Shown here: positions 61,248 through 64,000 of the stretch, piece after piece | Layout of the letters: the number at the start of each line of letters is the position of its first letter | Numbering within the stretch: position 1 is the stretch's first letter | NCBI GenBank assembly: GCA_900547255.1 | Contig: URGC01000001.1 | Coordinates: forward strand, 1-64,000 | DNA length: 64,000 nt | Source: an uncultured Eubacterium sp. | Lineage (GTDB): Bacteria > Bacillota > Clostridia > Lachnospirales > Lachnospiraceae | Reading direction: 5' to 3' | Made by a program: the position numbers and the translations under genes | Notes under the pieces: generated by a model | Database searches by the model: none | The model's input: the letters and a program-made list of their open reading frames with translations, nothing else | What the model was told of the DNA's origin: nothing

Positions 61248-62633
61248 ATGAAGAATTTAACTATTAAATCTGTTACAGAGGCAGTCGGCGGAACATATTA
61301 TGGGGATGAATCTTTTGAATCTCAGGAGATAAGCATGATTACTATAGACAGCCGTAAAATTGAAAAAAACGGACTTTTTATAGCAATCAAAGGCGAACGC
61401 AGTGACGGACATGATTATATTAAAGGATGCCTTGATAATGGTGCTCTTGCTGTCATATCAGAACATGTTATAGAGGATGAGAAACGTCCTGTAATAGTAG
61501 TGGAATCAAGTCTTAAAGCATTAAGGGATCTGGCTGCATTTTACAGAAGCCAGCTTGATATTAAGGTTGTAGGCATAACAGGAAGTGTAGGCAAGACCAG
61601 TACGAAAGAGACAATTGCCTCAGTCCTTGCAACAAAGTATCGTGTTTTAAAGACAGCGGGTAATTTTAATAATGAAATCGGACTTCCACTTACAGTATTC
61701 AGACTTACAGAGGATAATGAGGTTGCAGTCCTTGAGATGGGAATCAGCAATTTCGGTGAAATGAGCAGACTTACAGCGATTGCAAGACCAGATATAAGTG
61801 TTATCACTAATATAGGTCAGTGCCACCTTGAAAATCTCGGCACACGCGATGGAATATTAAAGGCAAAGACAGAGATATTTGAGGGAATGAATTCGGATGG
61901 AATTGCTGTACTTAACGCTGATGATGATAAGCTTATAACAATCGACAGTGTATGTGGCAAAAAGCCGGTTCATTTTGGTATAGATAACAAGAGTGGAATA
62001 TATGCCAAGGATATACAGAGTAAAGGTCTGCTTGGAACAGATGCTATACTTTGCAATGTTCCATGTGCAGACGGCGTTAATGAATTTCCAATAACAATAT
62101 CAGTGCCAGGCTCGCATATGGTATATAATGCGATGGCAGCAGCAGCCGTAGGAGCACTGCTTGGACTTACATCAGCACAGATTGCAAAGGGAATTGCTGA
62201 TATGAATACAATTGCCGGTCGTAACCACATAATTAAGACAGAGCATTTTGTGATTCTTGATGACTGTTACAATGCCAATCCGGTATCAATGAAATCTTCG
62301 ATTGATGTTTTAGCACTTGCCAAAGGAAGAAAGGTATGCATACTTGGTGATATGTTTGAGCTTGGCAGTGATGAGGTTAAGCTTCATAACGAGGTTGGAC
62401 AGTATCTTGAAGGCAGGAACATAGATGTTCTTATGACTGCCGGAAAGCTTTCATATAACATAGCAGAAGGCGCAAAACAGGCTGGTGCATCAACTAAAGT
62501 TTATTCATTTGATACAAGAGATGAGCTTATAGCAAAGCTTCCAGAGGTGTTAAAGGATGGCGACAATATATTAGTCAAGGCATCACACGGAATGGAATAT
62601 CCAGCTATTGTAAAATATCTGGAAGAATATTAA
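61248..62633 (+). CDS. murF: UDP-MurNAc-tripeptide-D-alanyl-D-alanine ligase
   Basis: 461 residues, Mur ligase. It adds D-Ala-D-Ala to UDP-MurNAc-tripeptide in the cytoplasm. ATP loop VVGITGSVGKTSTKE, central NFNNEIGLPLTVFRL and LEMGISNFGEM, and C-terminal ILDDCYNANPVSMKSSID plus ILGDMFELG are MurF signatures. Operon with ddl. Confidence 0.96.
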   Translation: MKNLTIKSVTEAVGGTYYGDESFESQEISMITIDSRKIEKNGLFIAIKGERSDGHDYIKGCLDNGALAVISEHVIEDEKRPVIVVESSLKALRDLAAFYRSQLDIKVVGITGSVGKTSTKETIASVLATKYRVLKTAGNFNNEIGLPLTVFRLTEDNEVAVLEMGISNFGEMSRLTAIARPDISVITNIGQCHLENLGTRDGILKAKTEIFEGMNSDGIAVLNADDDKLITIDSVCGKKPVHFGIDNKSGIYAKDIQSKGLLGTDAILCNVPCADGVNEFPITISVPGSHMVYNAMAAAAVGALLGLTSAQIAKGIADMNTIAGRNHIIKTEHFVILDDCYNANPVSMKSSIDVLALAKGRKVCILGDMFELGSDEVKLHNEVGQYLEGRNIDVLMTAGKLSYNIAEGAKQAGASTKVYSFDTRDELIAKLPEVLKDGDNILVKASHGMEYPAIVKYLEEY

Positions 62634-62674
62634 ATATAATCTAATTCATTAAAATGTAATGACAGGAGGTACAT

Positions 62675-63016
62675 ATGAGAGGTGTTAAAAAATCTTTAGC
62701 GTTAATTATATCGCTTATGTTAGTTATAGGTCTTGCTGCATGCGGCGGCAAAGCCAAGACATATTCAATCATAGGAACATGGAAATCCGACAATGGAAAG
62801 ATAAGTGAGATAACATTTAACGAAGACGGAACAGGAATCCTTAAAAAGAGCAGTGAGATAATAGTAAACTTTACATACACATCACAGGATGATAAAGTCA
62901 CAGTTACAACAGAAGTTCTCAATCAGAAGTCATCTACAGAATACACATATACAGTAACTGAGGATAAACTTACACTCACCAACGATTACGAGACTACAGA
63001 ATACAGTAGGCAGTAA
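62675..63016 (+). CDS. Small lipoprotein with lipocalin-like (DUF5640-type) domain
   Basis: 113 residues. Lipoprotein signal with GLAAC (Cys about 24). The mature part IIGTWKSDNGKISEITFNEDGTG and the repeated beta strands resemble the short lipocalin-like DUF5640 domains of clostridial surface lipoproteins. Function unknown. AGGAGG precedes ATG by 7 nt. Confidence 0.75.
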   Translation: MRGVKKSLALIISLMLVIGLAACGGKAKTYSIIGTWKSDNGKISEITFNEDGTGILKKSSEIIVNFTYTSQDDKVTVTTEVLNQKSSTEYTYTVTEDKLTLTNDYETTEYSRQ

Positions 63017-63018
63017 AT

Positions 63019-63081
63019 AAATTGCCCCAAGGACTGAGAGGCAGCCAGTTACAGACAGCCTCTCAGTCCTTGGGGCAATTT
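63019..63081. terminator. Long perfect hairpin terminator, 24-bp arms, between convergent genes
   Basis: Arms 63019-63042 and 63058-63081 are fully complementary around a 15-nt loop. The left arm starts AAATT and the right ends AATTT. The right arm also encodes the last residues and stop of the leftward AP2 gene. Confidence 0.85.
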
Positions 63082-63893
63082 GGATTGATGTTATTGAGAT
63101 AGTTTCTGAAATTCTTAGAAAGCCGTATGCTGTTATAGATTGATGCGTACTGTATATGTGACAGTTCGTCAATGTAATTAGTCTCATATGTCACATCTGT
63201 TTTATCTGAGAGGAGTGCGACAGCTTTGTTATACGCAATTGCTGCATACAGTTCGCTCTGATAATTGCCGAGTATGAAATTACCATTGATGTGTATATAC
63301 GCCTGATATAGCGTATGTCCTTTTTTTTCAATTTTTCTGACACCGCAGAATCTGTTGATTACACGGATGTTTTCATAGCGGTAATCCCTTGAATCTCCAT
63401 TGACATATATGTAATCCCTTCCTTTGACGGAATGTGCACGTATTCCGTATCTGTTAAGGATGCTTGTCTGCATTCCGTAGTCATTGACATAGTAATATCC
63501 TCCTCTTGATATTATTCTGTGATTAGAATAATAGAATAAATCATCCGTGTTAAATATAAGAACATTATTCTCAGCAAGAAAATATAAGAAAAATCTATCA
63601 CAAAGATATATAGGAGTCTTTATGTACATGCCATTATCCCTGTAGTTGATAAGTGTTATATATTTGTGGAATGGTATGGATAATTCATCAGAATAAGATG
63701 TCACATGGAGGTCTTCATTGATGTAGTGTGATGAAGTGTCATTGAGTATGGCAATGGCTTCATCATAGACCCTGGAAGCTGTTGTTATATCATCAAAGCT
63801 TCCAAGACTTATGTGTTTATTTTTGTGAGTTATTGAAACTCTGTAGTATTCTGTATTGCCTTTTTTCTTAGCTATATATACACCAGTAGGCAT
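63063..63893 (-). CDS. AP2-domain DNA-binding protein with degenerate HNH centre
   Basis: 276 residues. Residues about 1-55 form an AP2-like domain (TGVYIAKKKGNTEYYRVSI, then ISLGSFDDITTASRVYDEA). A second copy lies at about 190-240 (GVRKIEKKGHTLYQAYIHI, NFILGNYQSELYAAIAYN). The middle (DYIYVNGDSRDYRYENIRV) matches the HNH-nuclease pattern D-H-x-N-G-D...N-x-R-x-x-N-L-R but lacks the catalytic His. It therefore looks like a homing endonuclease relative turned DNA-binding protein. ATG 63893 follows GGGAGG; ends inside a terminator hairpin. Target unknown. Confidence 0.72.
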   Translation of the reverse strand: MPTGVYIAKKKGNTEYYRVSITHKNKHISLGSFDDITTASRVYDEAIAILNDTSSHYINEDLHVTSYSDELSIPFHKYITLINYRDNGMYIKTPIYLCDRFFLYFLAENNVLIFNTDDLFYYSNHRIISRGGYYYVNDYGMQTSILNRYGIRAHSVKGRDYIYVNGDSRDYRYENIRVINRFCGVRKIEKKGHTLYQAYIHINGNFILGNYQSELYAAIAYNKAVALLSDKTDVTYETNYIDELSHIQYASIYNSIRLSKNFRNYLNNINPNCPKD

Positions 63894-63911
63894 ATATCCT
63901 CCCAAATGTGT

Positions 63912-64000
63912 TTATTTGAATGTGTTTCGGTATTCTCCGGCAGTGTTAAAAAGATTTTTTATGTAATTGCTGCATTCTGCATCAGAATCAGATTTGATGT
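63912..64000 (-). CDS. C-terminal fragment of a gene leaving the window
   Basis: An open frame enters from the right edge on the minus strand and stops at 63914-63912. It encodes about 28 residues ending NTAGEYRNTFK. Stop to the AP2 start is 18 bp, so the two could be in one operon. The fragment is too short to identify. Confidence 0.4.
   Translation of the reverse strand, partial: IKSDSDAECSNYIKNLFNTAGEYRNTFK

Overview
The window looks like the chromosome of a low-GC, anaerobic Firmicute of the family Lachnospiraceae; a motile pectin user such as Lachnospira would fit, but the genus is an inference. The signs are low-GC codon use with strong AGGAGG ribosome sites, the L20-type infC leader, anaerobic enzymes (NrdG activase, HemZ), split purine-pathway enzymes and lipoproteins of clostridial type. 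No rRNA, tRNA, CRISPR array or intact insertion sequence was found.

Layout. 1-2.7 kb: a divergent pair of cell-wall proteins, a CwlC-like amidase and a SpoIID-like protein, both without signal peptides. 2.7-4.1 kb: infC-rpmI-rplT behind an attenuator leader, with an AUU start for infC. 4.2-8.6 kb: a trigger-factor-like lipoprotein, then leftward HD-PhoH and nrdG-dut. 8.8-12.6 kb: a YetA/rhamnogalacturonan-lyase-like enzyme, a sugar isomerase/epimerase and small proteins. 12.6-24.6 kb: a cobalamin locus with a BtuFCD-type importer followed by CbiA, CobT, CobU, CobS, a degenerate CobU paralogue, CobC, CbiB, CobD and CobQ. This covers corrin amidation and nucleotide-loop assembly. The corrin-ring genes are not in the window, so precursor uptake or an unlinked ring operon is implied. 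24.6-26.9 kb: an amino-acid ABC transporter with fused binding protein and permease.

27.3-38 kb: relA/spoT, a metallo-hydrolase, hemZ, an HD-GYP protein, aspS and a chemotaxis receptor in one direction, then glyA. 38-42.8 kb: argG diverging from argCBD across a shared set of ArgR-like boxes. 42.8-46 kb: a sugar-type binding lipoprotein, a small DMT transporter and an rRNA methyltransferase. 46-52.85 kb: an accessory island. It opens with gene remnants and a frameshifted gene, followed by a TrkH-TrkA potassium transporter, an unknown membrane-anchored protein and a KdpDE-like two-component system. Its codon use is visibly richer in G/C at third positions than its surroundings. Paired direct repeats 11 bp apart upstream of trkH look like sites for the island's own response regulator. 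52.85-64 kb: core genes again (DUF5050 protein, pheA, split purine enzymes, HAD and PHP hydrolases, ddl-murF) and an AP2-type regulator at the right edge.

The most unusual material is between genes. Two ~222-bp palindromic elements (27007-27228 and 57385-57605) share a ~145-bp core with compensatory base changes. Each is enclosed by 38-39-bp inverted arms of the same length but essentially unrelated sequence. Other intergenic gaps carry long near-perfect hairpins (35-bp arms at 44581-44663; 24-bp arms at 38025-38084 and 63019-63081) without that core. Together they suggest an undescribed family of structured intergenic elements, perhaps an insert in the loop of long terminator hairpins.
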